DNA of 64,000 nt from Halichoerus grypus (lineage: Eukaryota; Chordata; Mammalia; Carnivora; Phocidae): the NCBI RefSeq assembly GCF_964656455.1, contig NC_135718.1:148162762-148226761 (forward strand). Reading direction: 5' to 3'. Below the pieces are notes generated by a model. That model had not been told where the DNA came from, made no database searches, and was given only the letters and a program-made list of their open reading frames with translations. Shown piece after piece: positions 1-11,483 of the stretch; position 1 is the stretch's first letter, and each line of letters begins with the position of its first letter. The position numbers were made by a program, and so were the translations under genes.

Positions 1-579
1 CAGGGGGTGGGTGTGGGGCACCTCCCATTCTAATCCGGAGGTACCTGTTTGAGGTTCTTTCCTTCAAGGTTCCATCCACATGTATCATATTAATGAACTC
101 AAATTAAGCCACTCGTGGACAGTTATTAAATCACACATCAATCTTCCCAAGTAATATTTGCATTTTAATACTAAAGGAATTTTAGATATTCTGGTTAGAA
201 TTTTAGACATTTTGGCAGGATTAGAAAGAAATATTTTTAAGCACAGAGGTCTTTTCCAGAGACTTGTCATATAAAAACATAAAGTAACTGAATATATATA
301 TTTATGTTATTATTTGCAATCAGTTTGATTAAAAAGTATCTATTTCTTTTACACAGATAAGATAATAAACCTCATTAAATAACATTAAAAAAATGCAGAA
401 GTACTTCAAAAACCAAACTTGAGGAAGGAAATAATTGTCTAAAGAGTTCTGATTGCCTGGTATGTGATGCAGAGTAGGGCAGTAGACTCATCACCACAGA
501 AAATGAAGTTTATTAGCAATCCAGTGATTAAGTATTGTAACTGAAGTACTATACTCTTACGAGAGAAAAGACTACTTGT
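1..579. other. Unassigned AT-rich sequence
   Basis: I see no gene or repeat family that I can name here. The sequence is AT-rich. The one short open frame (minus strand, 85-270, 61 codons) has no recognisable similarity and is probably chance. Confidence 0.5.
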
Positions 580-705
580 TAACCTCTTTATTAAATCCTG
601 TTGCCAACCAGCTGGCCATAACGTGTGAGCAGTAAATGCTTCTTTATTTGTTTTTAGCAGCTGAACTTTGCCCTAGTTTGTTACGCAGCAGTAGCTAACT
701 GAAAC
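580..705 (+). mobile_element. Possible 3' end of an MLT1-like LTR
   Basis: The stretch ends in a pattern resembling the 3' end of MaLR-type LTRs: an AGTAAATGCTTC segment, then TAGTTTGTTACGCAGCAGTAG and AACTGAAACA. The 5' part of such an LTR is not recognisable, so this is either a truncated old copy or a chance resemblance. Confidence 0.35.
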
Positions 706-954
706 ACTTCTCCATTGCTGACAAATTGTGCATCAGAGGCTCCTTGAATTGGCAAACACAGACTCAGTAATAGATTCAGCAGAATTACAATATGAAATTA
801 AGCTATTATGAACACAGCTCTGTTTTGTGGTAGATACTCAGAAGTGATTGAGAGAGACAGGGAAGTCATTAAATTCTCTCCCTCTCATTCTTTCTTCCTT
901 TATAACTTTTCTGAAACACCTGTGATAGGAAGTAACAATAGGAATAAATAAGTC

Positions 955-1090
955 ATTGCTTTTGCCCCTAAGATGCTCACGGTGTATTGGGGGTATGTGT
1001 CTGTGCAGGGAGGCAAGTAAATGAGCAATTAAAGGACATATATAAGACCGTCACTGATGTATGAGAACACAGAGGAAGGAGCACAGCGCT
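955..1090 (-). mobile_element. L2-like fragment
   Basis: The text GCCCCTAAGATGCTCACGGTG followed by a purine-rich stretch with AGTAAATGAGCAATTAA resembles the reverse complement of the L2 3' region. It is short and diverged. MIR is an alternative. Confidence 0.4.
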
Positions 1091-1112
1091 TAATTCTTCC
1101 TGAGAACATCAT

Positions 1113-1196
1113 GATAATCTTTACAGAAGATACAGAAGAAAATCTTTACAGAAAATCTTTATATCATGAAAATCTTTACAGAAAATCTTTACAGTA
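1113..1196 (+). repeat. Minisatellite with AATCTTTACAG core
   Basis: The core AATCTTTACAGAA occurs four times and a variant, AATCTTTATATCATG, once, at spacings of about 13-25 bases. A longer unit beginning ATCATGA is itself duplicated (1109 and 1163). This is a small local tandem repeat with no coding meaning, apparently grown by stepwise duplication. Confidence 0.75.
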
Positions 1197-1249
1197 CAGA
1201 AGCTCATTTGAGCTAAGTTTTGAAGGAATAGGTTAGAACTTTGATGCAT

Positions 1250-1400
1250 AAAATATGATCTATGGACCAGGTGCATCAGCCTCAGCTAGGAGCTTGTTAG
1301 AAATGCAGAATCTCTGATCTCGACCAGACAACTGAAGCAAAATCTGCATTTAAACAAGATCCTCAGGTGATTTTTACATACCTTGAAGTTTGGGTTACAC
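1250..1400 (-). mobile_element. MER5A-like hAT-Charlie MITE
   Basis: The sequence reads like the reverse complement of MER5A. Recognisable blocks are GGACCAGGTGCATCAGC, AGCTTGTTAGAAATGCAGAA, ATTTAAACAAGATCCTCAGG and TTGAAGTTTGGG. The terminal inverted repeats are eroded. It is a non-autonomous DNA transposon fossil from early mammals. Confidence 0.65.
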
Positions 1401-1410
1401 TTATGATTAG

Positions 1411-1495
1411 GATGATGGTTCTCATTTTGTCTGCACATTAGAATCATCTGGGGAGTTTTAAAAAAAATTAATGCCCAGGGTCACTATATGTAGTT
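1411..1495 (+). mobile_element. Second hAT-Charlie MITE fragment
   Basis: GATGGTTCTCATTTTGTCTG, then CACATTAGAATCATCTGGGG and a TTAATGCCCAGGGTC block, matches the start of a MER5-type element in the opposite orientation to its neighbour at 1250-1400. Only the first half is present. Confidence 0.5.
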
Positions 1496-2811
1496 TCTCA
1501 CTATACTGGCCTGGATAGAGCCCAAGCATGAGGATGTGTGAAATATTGAGGCACCAGCCCATGGTCTGGTATGGCTATATGCACGTGTTAGATTGTTAAG
1601 TTGTTCATGAGTTTCAGATCTCCCGAGCTGGATCTCAAGGTATAAAAAATATGGGTGTGGTGAGATGGAGTTCCAGGATTCTGAGAAATTCTTCCAACTC
1701 TCCAAGGTACAACTGTGGAAGTTCTGGAAATGGTCATGATGACTTTTGTTGATAGCTGGGTCCTAAGCAAGCTTGCATGGCTAAAAGTAGACTACTTGGA
1801 CACATGGACATAAATGGGACATAAAAGGTCCCCAAATTGCTGGGCTTGGAAGCAGGAGGGCATGATAAAGGATATAAACCATACTTGGAGATCTACTTGT
1901 CGAGATTATAATTAACAAAGGCTTACTGGCAACTTTTGGAGAAGTTTTATATAGGAGATGGTGTTGGGAAGAACTTAATTAATTTACGCAACTTCTTTAT
2001 GTTTTTCATCCATTTTTGCATCTTGTCTGCCCTGGCTTTGCTTGGAGAGAGAATTTAAACCCCAAAATCTGTCACTGATGGATATTACAGGCCCCATGGC
2101 ATTTTCACTGTATCCCTTGCAATGTTTGGGCCAAGTTCCAATCAGAAAATTACTTTCTATTGACTGTAAATTTCACACCTCTACCATGAAGACTTCTCAT
2201 ACCACACACTCTCTAAATTGGCTTCAGGTCCGGCCTGAGACCAAGTATGACACATACCCTCAAATGGGTTTCAAATTGAGCCACAGCCTTGGCTAAACAT
2301 ATTTTAATGACAACACATAACATTCAGGTCGTTGAAAGAATATTTCCCCCTTCCTATGATACATGTGTTGCTGGCATAAAATTATATGACTTATGTCCCC
2401 TTTCAACGTTGGGAGGGTCGAGAAATCTTTTTCACTTTCAGTCTGAAATTACTCTGTGGTATAAATTATTACTTACAGCTCAACACTTGCTGTGTTCAGC
2501 CCAGAGGTGGCTGCCTTCTCAAAGGCTCTGTGATTTATGGGTGGAGGCAGAGGGTGAGAGTGCCCTGAGCAAACATGCACCTGCCCTGTGTTCCCTCTGT
2601 CAGATGCAACAGAGGGTTGAGGAGATGGCTCCCACCAAACAAACAAACCAGACAAACAACAGAGAATCTCTCAACTCCATTGATATGGAGCAATCAGTGT
2701 AGGAGGGTAAGGCAAGTCACTGGAAATCATCTGTTCAACTGGGTCTTGATTTTGTTTTTGGGTCCCTCAAGACTGGACCCAATTAGAATCTGGAATGATC
2801 CAAGAGGCAGA
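1496..2811. other. Unassigned sequence
   Basis: No repeat family or gene is recognised. Several overlapping open frames of 60-137 codons lie between 2042 and 2823 in different plus frames. None has recognisable domains, and their mutual overlap suggests low stop density, not coding. Confidence 0.45.
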
Positions 2812-2945
2812 TGTGGATTTTAGTCTTGGTTCTGCCACTTTCTAACTTTGGAGCATGAGCAGTTAACATCTCTAAGCCTCCATAACCTCGATGATAAAAT
2901 GGAGATTGTGTATTTCTTGTTTAATTTACAAGGTTATTGTTTCCC
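2812..2945 (+). mobile_element. MIR SINE
   Basis: The order of blocks matches MIR: TTCTGCCACTTTCTAACTTTGG, then a run on TAACATCTCTAAGCCTCC, then GATGATAAAATGGAGAT and an AAGGTTATTGT tail. It is diverged and lacks the tRNA-like head. Confidence 0.65.
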
Positions 2946-3150
2946 CCAAGTGAGATAAATTATGGGAAGTATAGTTTGAACTGTACTCATGTCAGATGCA
3001 TTCACTGGATGGGAGGTGTTATTGTCACATGTGGTGGGTTCATCCTGGGGCACGCCTACCTCGGGTTCTGGCTGTTTTACTGTGACCTACCAGAGGTGTC
3101 CGCGCAGCCCTGCTGGAGCCCTTGACAAGAGCACAGGCTCCATCTCCGCC

Positions 3151-3325
3151 TGTATCTGATTCTTGGTTTGGGCTCAGGTCTTGATCTCAGGGTTGTGGGA
3201 TCAAGCCCCAAATCATCTTGGTGCTTAACATGGAATCTGCTTGGGGTTCTGTCCCCCTCCCTCTCTCCCCCTCTGCTCCTCCCCTGCTCTCTCTGTCTCT
3301 CTCTCCAAAACAAATAAATGAAATC
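3151..3325 (+). mobile_element. Carnivore SINE (SINEC), 5'-truncated, older
   Basis: It begins at TGTATCTGATTCTTGG, so about the first 35 bases of the usual tRNA-Lys head, including the A box, are missing. The GGGCTCAGGTCTTGATCTC body, pyrimidine-rich middle and CAAATAAATGAAATC tail follow. Its own A/T-rich tail seems to resume at 3494 (AAAATCTTTTTTAAAAAA), after the opposite-strand SINE at 3326-3493. That suggests the second copy landed in this copy's tail. Confidence 0.85.
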
Positions 3326-3493
3326 AAAGATTTCAGAGAGAGACAGACAGACAGACAGCATGGGCACACAAACTGGGAGAGGGGCAGCCTCCCCACTGAG
3401 CAGGGAATGATGTGGGGCTTGATCCCACAGCCATGAGATCATGACTTGAGCAGAAGGCAGACGCTTAACTGACTGAGCCTCCCAGGAGCCCCA
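3326..3493 (-). mobile_element. SINEC inserted tail-to-tail with its neighbour
   Basis: This is the reverse complement of a SINEC: AAAGATTTCAGAGAGAGAC tail side, GACA repeats, ACTGAGCAGGGAATGATG, then CTTAACTGACTGAGCCTCCC and the inverted head ending at 3493. With the plus copy immediately upstream it makes an inverted pair with almost no spacer. Confidence 0.88.
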
Positions 3494-3510
3494 AAATCTT
3501 TTTTAAAAAA

Positions 3511-4320
3511 GAGAAATTTACAGCTGTTGATTTTTTAAAAAGTGGAAGAGGAGACTAAGTTTGTTGTCTACCAAAAATTAATACCTCCGTAAGCATGCTT
3601 GCATTGGGAAAAGCTGTCTGAAAGCTCCACCAGTTTACAGAACGCCAGCATGACAATTAAACCGCGTTGCAAGCAGGGCCGCTGAGGGTCTGTGTTTCTC
3701 CTTGCTGCTGTCATTGCTGACGGTCTGGATTTGAACAGACACGTGTGTATTTAGAGAAGTATTTTTCTCTGGTAGAGTCAGTGAAAGCTCTTAACCACAC
3801 AAACACACAACAGACTGAAATGGGAAAGATCTTCTCATACAGTCGGGCCCAGTGGAGGGGCGCGTGGGCATGTGTGGTCAGGGCGAGCACAGACTTTGAT
3901 GGCTGTGAAGGTGGGGAGGCCTTGGGAGTTCTGAAATTTCTAATTAGGGTTATCTCTCCACAACCCACTGTTCCCATAGGTTCAACTTGTTTTTTTTTTT
4001 TTTTTTCTTCCTAAATTAGCTGTTCGACTTTCGATCTAAATCTCCCTTCTCTGGGTACTTAAGATTAATTTCTTTTTACATGGGAGACAGAGTCTGTTTT
4101 ATAGAGAAGAACTTGGGGTACCTAGAGGAAAAGTGACTTTCCTCGGATCTCCAATGGATCTTGGCAGACTATAAATGAAGCCATCTGCCCACCCTCCATT
4201 CCGAATTTCAAAATTCTTTTCTCTCCAGATCCAAGATCCCCTCTATGATGTAAGTGCAGCGCCCCTTCCCCCCAAGACACTCTTCTCAAGCATTAGTAAC
4301 TGTTAGAAGAATATTATAAA
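3511..4320. other. Unassigned sequence with a T15 run
   Basis: Nothing recognisable as a gene or repeat. Overlapping 88- and 89-codon frames at 3711-4014 lie on opposite strands over the same bases, which is typical of chance open frames. A run of about 15 T lies near 3990-4006. Confidence 0.45.
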
Positions 4321-4334
4321 AAGAGCAGTGTGCT

Positions 4335-4532
4335 AGGGGCGCCTGGGTGCTCAGTCGGTTAAGCGTCTGCCTTTGGCTCAGGTCATGATCCCAGGATCCT
4401 GGGATCAAACCCCACGTTGGGCTCCCTGCTTACTGCGGGGGTCTGCTTCTCCTTCTCCCTCTGCCCCTCTTTCCCATCTGTGCGCACGCTCTCTCTGTCT
4501 CAGATAAAAAAATAAAAAATCTTAAAAAAAAA
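4335..4532 (+). mobile_element. SINEC, full length
   Basis: The complete head GGGGCGCCTGGGTGCTCAG is present, with one G of the A box deleted (GGGTGCTCAGTCGG). B-box-like GGGATCAAACCC, the pyrimidine tract and the A-rich tail follow. Flanks are a 14-bp target-site duplication, AAGAGCAGTGTGCT at 4321-4334 and AAGAACAATGTGCT at 4533-4546, with two differences. Confidence 0.93.
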
Positions 4533-4739
4533 AAGAACAATGTGCTTAATATTAGCAGCTCTGCTAGGGCCTGCATTGGGGATTGCAAGATTTGAGAGCT
4601 GTGGTAGCTGGGGTTAAAAATTCTTGAGGGTGACATGGCTGACATGGCCTCCTATCCATTAGCTTTAGACGTGGATCTGCTCATCAGTGGCAAAACCAAC
4701 CAACCAAGTGGAGAGCTCCTATTAGAGCATATCAGATAT

Positions 4740-4875
4740 TTTTGGTGTGCTTTAATCTAAAATTTTAAAGTATAAAATATGTAAAATACTATGATATTAA
4801 TAAATAGTATATTATATATGTTATATCTTTATATAGAATTATATATATACAATATAATATATACATGTATGATAA
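4740..4875. repeat. AT-rich low-complexity tract
   Basis: Almost uninterrupted A/T with many TATA and ATAT steps (e.g. TATATATATACAATATAATATATACATG). No gene signal. It may be a decayed microsatellite or an L1 3' UTR fragment. Confidence 0.6.
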
Positions 4876-5129
4876 TTGACATAAATCTATTTTAAAGTTT
4901 CTCTTAAAAATCAGATTCATAACTTGGCTTCTTCACATTGATGCTGCTTATGCGTATCCAACCAAAGTAATAGCTGGTTTCTAGAACTCTGGTTCCGTGG
5001 AACTTCTCAGGAGCACATTTGGGCATTGAAGAGTCTGTGAAAAGTAGATTGTTTAGAACCGAGCTGCTTGGAATTTCAACTCTAGCCAGATGTAGAGAAG
5101 CAGAGTAGAGGCGAATATACCAACCTTGG

Positions 5130-5430
5130 AGGACAGTATTATGCCAGGGAAGGTTTCTTAGAGGAAGGGATGACTAGGCTGAATCGTAAAGGACAAGTGA
5201 GCGTTCATGAGGCAGAGAAAGAGAGACCTTTCCAGAAGGAGACCCAGGAGAAGAAGGCACAAGCAATTCAGTGTGGGTGGGTGCAGGTGCATGGTGAGGG
5301 GGCGAGGGACATGAGGCAGTAAGGCGATCAAAGTAGAAAGAAAGGGTTTTGTCTTCCAAATTATGGCACTTCTTTTTTGTCCTGGAGCCATTAAGAGGTT
5401 TTAATACAAGAAGTTCCAAGATGCGTCCTT
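5130..5430 (-). mobile_element. L2 LINE fragment
   Basis: Read on the plus strand, CCAGGGAAGGTTTCTTAGAGG, CTTTCCAGAAGGAGACCCAGG, AGGCACAAGCAATTCAG and GGAGCCATTAAGAGGTTTTAA occur in the order expected for reverse-complement L2 3' sequence. The two minus-strand frames of 77 and 81 codons here are decayed L2 in two registers, not a gene. Confidence 0.7.
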
Positions 5431-6606
5431 GTTTCTGTCAAGATAGCCTAGCGGGTCCTGTGAATGACTTTCGGCCATTTACGTGGCTTCCCTAAATATT
5501 TGGCGTTTCCACCTCACCTAATGCACATTAAATAATGTTTGGGGACAATGCTTTGGAGGGGTCAGAATTGATGGATGTCACTGTGTAAAAAGGGGGAAGT
5601 GGCTCTGTAGCATTAGACAGCTGAGTCTTTCTTTCCAGGGACAGCTGGGCGTGTGTAGCTGGAGAAGCTGAATTGAGTGAGAGCTGTCTGTTAAATACCT
5701 CCTTGTATTAGCAAAGCTCCTTGAGTGGCCTTGGAAATCACTGAAGGGCCAGAAAGCTCTATAATCCAGAGCTTAAGTTTACTTCAGTGATATGTCGTAG
5801 GAATTGTTAAGTGAATAGATGCAACCTGTCTGTTCCCCTTAACAAGTGAGAGAGGCCAACAGCCTCTCCTGGACCAGGAAGGTGTGTAAGAGGAGGAATG
5901 AAGAGGGAAGCAATAGCTGAACCAGACGAGAGGCCGAACCAATGTCCAGGGGCAGAGCGTGGGGAGTCCCTGGAAGGGAGAAGTGAGGTTCCACTCACAC
6001 ACAATATAGTTTGTGCCAAACATAACTAAGTGTCTCCTGTATAATTTTGGTTTGTGTGGTTGTAAGATTTTATGGGCTCTTGGAACCAAGAGGGAAGACC
6101 AAAGAGGAAAGTAACTGTCAACACATGTTCTTAAGGAAATCATACATTTCAATTCAACTGGCATTCAGGCACGGTGCTGACATAATAATTTTCAGGCAAA
6201 GGTGTAAGATACATCTCTTTATACAGGGCTTCAATCAACCACTGGAACTCCCTGTTGTAAGGGTGGGGAACCAAATGTGGGTTAAATGAAACTAATTTAA
6301 TTCAGGGAAGGAGGTGCTGGTGTTAGCTGCAGCAAGAGTAACAGTTGTGATTTTCAAAGCCACAGAGTGTCATCATCATTCCAGACCAACCTCTTTCTTT
6401 CCTCTAATCCTCCAGAATGATGTGACTTCAAACATATGTGCTGATCTACCTTTAAGAAAAAAGTGAGAGCAAAACATTGTCTATAGGTCATTATTTCCAG
6501 CAGTTAAATTCAACTGGAAGGAAGTCTAGACTGGGCTTGCCTACCCACTATGGGCCGGTGCTCTGCCTGGAGCGGGTTGGATCTTTACTCTGTTTTCTGG
6601 CAAATG
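5431..6606. other. Unassigned sequence
   Basis: I see no named repeat or exon. A 126-codon minus frame at 5784-6164 starts in context but shows no recognisable motif, and a 70-codon frame overlaps it in another register. Both are likely chance. Confidence 0.45.
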
Positions 6607-7065
6607 TATCGCATAACACTTATTGAGCATTTCAGATTATGTGCCAGGTACTCTGCCAAGTTCTTTATGTAGATCATATTACCTACTGCTCACAGCACTC
6701 TCCGAGAAGGGCCCTGGGACTGACCCAAGTCTTCAGAAGGGGAGGCTGTGGTGCAAGGTGACAGATCAAGGTCAGACCATCTTTAAGTGGCAGAACTAGG
6801 ATTTGAACTCATGACTACCTTCCTCCGAAGCTCAAACTCTTTTTTTTTTTAGAAGAGATTATTTATTTATTTATTTGTCAGAGAGAGAGAACGCACGAGC
6901 AGGGGGAGTGGCAGGCAGAGCAAGAAGCAGACTCCCCGCTGAGCAAGGAGCCCAATATGGGACTTGATCCAAGGACCCTGGGATCATGACCTGAGCGGAA
7001 GGCAGAAGCTTAACCAACTGAGCCACCCAGGTGTCCAAACTCAAACTCTTTACTACACTAGATTA
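6607..7065 (-). mobile_element. MIR SINE, split by a SINEC
   Basis: Reverse-complement MIR: ATTGAGCATTTCAGATTATG, GTGCCAGGTACTCTGCCAAG, then AAGTGGCAGAACTAGGATTT and GAACTCATGACTACC. The MIR text resumes after the SINEC (ACTCAAACTCTTTACTACACTA). The SINEC insertion at 6841-7036 is therefore younger. Confidence 0.8.
6841..7036 (-). mobile_element. SINEC inside a MIR
   Basis: Inverted SINEC with T-rich start, ATTTATTTATTTATTTG repeats, GAGAGAGAG tract, body and head ending near 7036. The target duplication is AAGCTCAAACTCT (6828-6840) versus AAACTCAAACTCT (7037-7049), 13 bp with one difference. The duplicated bases belong to the host MIR. Confidence 0.93.
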
Positions 7066-7312
7066 TGAGCTTAATCCTTTCGATGCATTAAATTTCCCCA
7101 TTCACGTATGTCTGGAACCTCATACCTTGAACTTAGTATGTTCCTAAAGACCCCAGGCTATAAATATTTGTACTCAAGTATGATAATGTGAATTATTCAG
7201 CTCCAGGTCCAAGTCTCCTGGATAGTCATCTGTGTTTCAGAAAAGTATAAGGAAAATTCAAGAACACATGATCTCTGTGGGTGGGGAAATATGTATTTTG
7301 AGAGGTAGCCTA

Positions 7313-7352
7313 AACTTCGATTAATTTTTTTTTTTAACTTCGATTAATTTTT
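7313..7352 (+). repeat. 17-bp direct repeat with a T spacer
   Basis: AACTTCGATTAATTTTT at 7313-7329 recurs exactly at 7336-7352, separated by six T. It could be a small slippage duplication. The flanking DNA is unassigned. Confidence 0.7.
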
Positions 7353-7639
7353 AACTCATTTTGTTTTTTATTTCAAAAACTAAGTTTTATTATTCATCTC
7401 CCTGAAATAAAGGATTGCACATTAGAGTTTCTAAGAAATGAAACAGCATACTAATCACTTCGAAACACTGCAGAGCCTTTACAGCTTTAGAAACCCCAGT
7501 GAATGGGGCCCATTCAACTCCTCACTGGCTCTACTATTTTTAATAAAGTAACTTGCAAGAGGCTCTAATTTATTCATTGGAAATACTTCCATTTAATGAC
7601 TTTATAGTACATTACACCCTAGCAGAGCAGAATAATATT

Positions 7640-8275
7640 TCATGTATTTCCCCATCTCAGTAAATGGCAACACTCCATCCAGCTTCTCAGACCAGAAATC
7701 CTGGCGTTTTGTCCCTTTGACTTCCTTGTTCTGATGATCCATCATCTCTACCTTTGAACTGTATCCAGAGTTTGACCACTTCTCCCTGTGTCCGCCGCCA
7801 CTCCTTCCTGGCCAAAGCCGCCACCATTTCTCACCCGACTACTGCAATAGCCTCCCAGCTAGTCTCCCTTCTTACATCTCTATTTGTCACACAGAGGCCA
7901 CAATGATCTTAAAATGCCATTTTGTTCCCTTCACTTCCCTACTCAAAGCCCTCCAGTGGTTTTCCATCTGACTCAGAATAAAATTAAAATTCTTTATGGT
8001 GTCCTACAAGACTCTACGTGATCCACTTCTGATGCATGAAAAACTCTATGCTCCTGTCTCCTACCTTTATCTTCCTCACTCATCATAGTCCAGCCCCACT
8101 GTTCTGCCAACAAACCAAATATGTTCCCACCTCAGGGCCTTTGCATACCCTGTTTCCTATGCCTGCAAAGCCTTTCCCCTAGCTACCCACATAATGTCAC
8201 TCTCTTACATTCTTCTAGTCCTTGCTCAAATTCTGCCTTAGCAGAGAGATCTTCCCTGATAATAACATGTAAATA
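7640..8275 (+). mobile_element. L2 LINE, 3' part of ORF2
   Basis: Recognisable L2 order: AGTAAATGGCAACACTCCATCC, TCCTGGCGTTTTGTCCC, CACCCGACTACTGCAATAGC, CTCCCAGCTAGTCTCCC, CAAAGCCCTCCAGTGG, TCAGGGCCTTTGCATACCC and GAGATCTTCCCTGA. It stops before the L2 3' terminus and has many indels, so no reading frame survives. Confidence 0.8.
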
Positions 8276-9802
8276 TTTTATAAATATATTTGAAAATGTA
8301 AAATAATTTCTAGTAATTCTTCATTTCCTCATCCTATTCTTAAAAATTATAATTTATAACATAATATAGAAAAGTATACTGAAAGATGTACAATGCCCTC
8401 ATTTGTCATAAAGCAAAGAACTGTGTATCTATCACCCAGGATAAGAAATAGAACACAGCACCTCGGTATTGAAGATCTGCTATAATCTGCTCTCAATAAC
8501 CACCTCCTCTCTTCTCAGAAAGGTAACCAATCTTTTGACTTTTATGGTAATCATTCCCTTGTTTTTCTTAAAGTTCTGCCATCTGAGTGTGCAATATAAT
8601 ATAGTTAAATTTGCCTGCTATTTGAATTTCATATAAAATAGAATCACACTGTACATTTTTATCCCTCACCTGACTCCTTTTGCACAATATTCTGTTTTGA
8701 GATTTATTCATTCTGTTGTGTGTAGCTCTAATTCCTTCATTTTCATTGCAACATTTTATTCTATTGTATGATTATTTAATAGCTTATTTATTTTCTCCTC
8801 TTACTGTTGATGCACATTTGAGTTGCTGTGTAGCTATGAGCATTTTTGTATGTGACTCTTCATGCATATGTGCGTGGATTTCTGTTAGCTATACACCTGG
8901 GAGTAGAATTTCTGCGTCAGAGGGTATGGAGATGTTAAATTGTAGTTAATAATTCCAAACTCTTTTTTAAATGGCTGTGCCAATTTACACTTTCACCAGC
9001 AGGGCATGAGACTGTTTTTCAATCCACAATTCAGCCAATAATCAGTATTGTCATTAAAACAAAATTTAGCTAATTTGGTAGGTGTGTAGTTGCATTTGAT
9101 TTTGATCTTAATTTTAATTTATCTGGTTACTAATTACACTCAGTGATTTAAATATTCTCTTTTTTAAAGGACCCATCAAACATTGCTCATGTTTGTATTT
9201 GGTTTTTAGTTGTTATCTGCTAATTAATTTATGGAAGCTCTTTATATATTCTACATATTATCCCTTTCTCCTTATATGTGTTGAATTTTCCCCCCTACCC
9301 CATGTCTTACCTTTGCATTCTCTTATGATGCTTGTAGATGAAAAGAAGTTTGTAATTTTAAAATACACCAATTATCAATCTCTTCCTTTAGCATCTGTTT
9401 TTTATGTTCTGTTCAAGACCCCTTTCTCCACTGCAAGGTCATGAGTATCTTCTATAAGCTTTATTGATTTACCTTATATACTTAGACATACAGTCTAACT
9501 GAAATTGATTTTTATTTATTTGGTTTTTGAAGTAGAAGTCAACATCGTTTTTTAAAAAATGGATATTTCAATAAACCCAAGAATATTTACTGTTCTCCAC
9601 TGATCTGTAGTGTTACCTTTGTCATAAATTAAATGTCCATTCTCAGATGCTCTTAATTGTTGTAAATCCATAACATCTTGATATCTGGTAGACCAAGTTC
9701 TCTCAAGTTGTAACTCTTCCTTCACAGGGTTTTAGGAATTCTTTGCCATTTGCACTTCCATATCAGGTTGAGAGTTATCTGGGCAAGTTTCACTAGATAC
9801 AA

Positions 9803-9805
<3 letters not shown>

Positions 9806-9836
<31 letters not shown>
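9806..9836 (+). repeat. (CA)n microsatellite
   Basis: An uninterrupted CA run of about 15-16 units inside the L1M. It is long enough to be variable between individuals. Confidence 0.92.
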
Positions 9837-9838
<2 letters not shown>

Positions 9839-9904
9839 CTTTCGGGGATTTTGACTGTAATTGTTTAAAAGTTAAAGGTCAATTTGGGGAGTTTTGTTGG
9901 TTTG

Positions 9905-10076
9905 TTTTTGTTTTTGTTTGTTGAGAGAGAGAGAGAGTGTGCATGAGCAGGGGTGGGAGGGGCAGAGGGAGAGGGAGAGAAAGAATCTTAAGCAGGCTCA
10001 TTCTTACCACCCTGAGATCATGACCTGAGCTGAAATCTAAAAGTCAGACGCTTAGCTGACTGAGCCACCCAGGTAC
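9905..10076 (-). mobile_element. SINEC, older subfamily
   Basis: T-rich tail with TTTTTG units, a GAGAGAGAGAGAG tract, CATGAGCAGGGGTGGGAGGG, then GATCATGACCTGAGCTGAAA and the inverted head ending GGTACC. The ...AAATCTAAAAGTCAGACGCTTAG form is that of the older SINEC type with the extra 'gactcttgattt' segment. Bases corresponding to part of the middle are missing. No clear target duplication was found. Confidence 0.85.
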
Positions 10077-11283
10077 CTTACCCCTCTATATGCAGAGTCT
10101 TAGTTCCCTAAGATACCCTCAGACAACAGTGTACCGAGTCTTTGAATTTATGAGCATGCCTTATTGTCCATTCACTTAGATCTTTGGTTTCTCTCAATAA
10201 CATTTTATAGTTTTCTGTGCATATATCTTACATAGTTTCATACAGTTATTCATAGGGACTTGATACTTTTTGATACAGCTACCAATGACATCAGTTTTCT
10301 TTTTTTCTTTTTGCTGGTATGTTTTATATATAGATATGCACTTAATTTTTATATATTGACCCTTGCATCCACTAACCTTGCTAAATACACTGTCATTTCT
10401 CATTTGGATTTTTTCTATAGGGAATTATACAATCTGCAAATGAGTTTTGTTTCTTTCCTTTTAATCCTTATATCTTTTATTTATTTTTCTTGTCTTACTA
10501 AATTGGTTAAACTCTCCAACACAATGACAAATAGAAGTGGACCTAGAAGGCATTATTGACTATATCTTTATCAAAAGGGAAAGCTTCACATTTCATAATT
10601 AAATGTGATACTTGCTTTATGTTATTCTGCAGATATACTTTATTAGACTATGGAATTTCTTTTTTATTTCTAGATTTTTAAAAACCATGAATAGATGTTG
10701 AATTTTATCAAATGATTTTTCCTTTATTGAAATAATCTTGTTAATTTTCTTATTCTGCTAATGTGAATTACAGTGCATGATTTTCGAATGTTTCACCTAC
10801 CTTACATTTTTGAAATAAACTAAATTTGTGTAATATACTTTCCTTTTTATATCACACTGAATTATTTTTTGCTAATATTGTTATTATGATTTTTAATCCA
10901 CTTGAATAATATTGGTCTGTAATTTTCTTTTCTTATAAAGTTCTTTTCAGATTTAGATATTAAAGTTATTCTGATTTCATAAAATGGATTTAGGAATATT
11001 CTTTCTTTCATTGTCTGAAAGAATTTGAGTAAGATTGGTGTTATTTCTTGCTGAAATGTTTGTAAGAATTCACCAGTAAAATAAATCATTTGGGACTACA
11101 CATTTCTTTGGCAAAGTTTTTTACATAATAGATTTAATTTCATTAGTACTTTCAGGATTCTTTAGATTTTCTCTTTTTTTTTTTCCCCCTCATGTCAATT
11201 TTGGTAAGTTGCACTTTTTAAAAATAAGTGTTTCCATTTGATCTAGATTTTAAATTTATTTGCATACATCTGTTCACACTACC

Positions 11284-11483
11284 TTTTTTAAAAAGATTTA
11301 TTTTTTTATTTGATAGAGAGAGAGTGGAGGGAGGGGCAGAGGGAGAGAGAGAAAGAGAATCTTAAGCAGACTCCCTGCTGAGCTGGAAGCCCCAATGTGG
11401 GGCTTGATCTCATGACCCTGCCATCATGACTTGAGCCGAAATCAAGAGTCAGATGCTCAACCAACTGAGCCACGCAGGTACCC
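11284..11483 (-). mobile_element. SINEC within the L1M
   Basis: Complete inverted copy: T/A-rich tail, AGATTTATTTTTTTATTTG, GA tract, body with AATCAAGAGTCAGATGC (older type) and the head ending GGTACCC. A 63-codon minus frame here is SINE sequence, not a gene. Confidence 0.9.

Noticed and set aside
1113..1196. CRISPR-like array
   Set aside because: Units are tandem with no unique spacers of constant length, and the surrounding DNA is mammalian.
3077..3442. 121-codon minus frame with Arg/Glu-rich segment
   Set aside because: It reads through the inverted SINE pair and its GA/CT tract.
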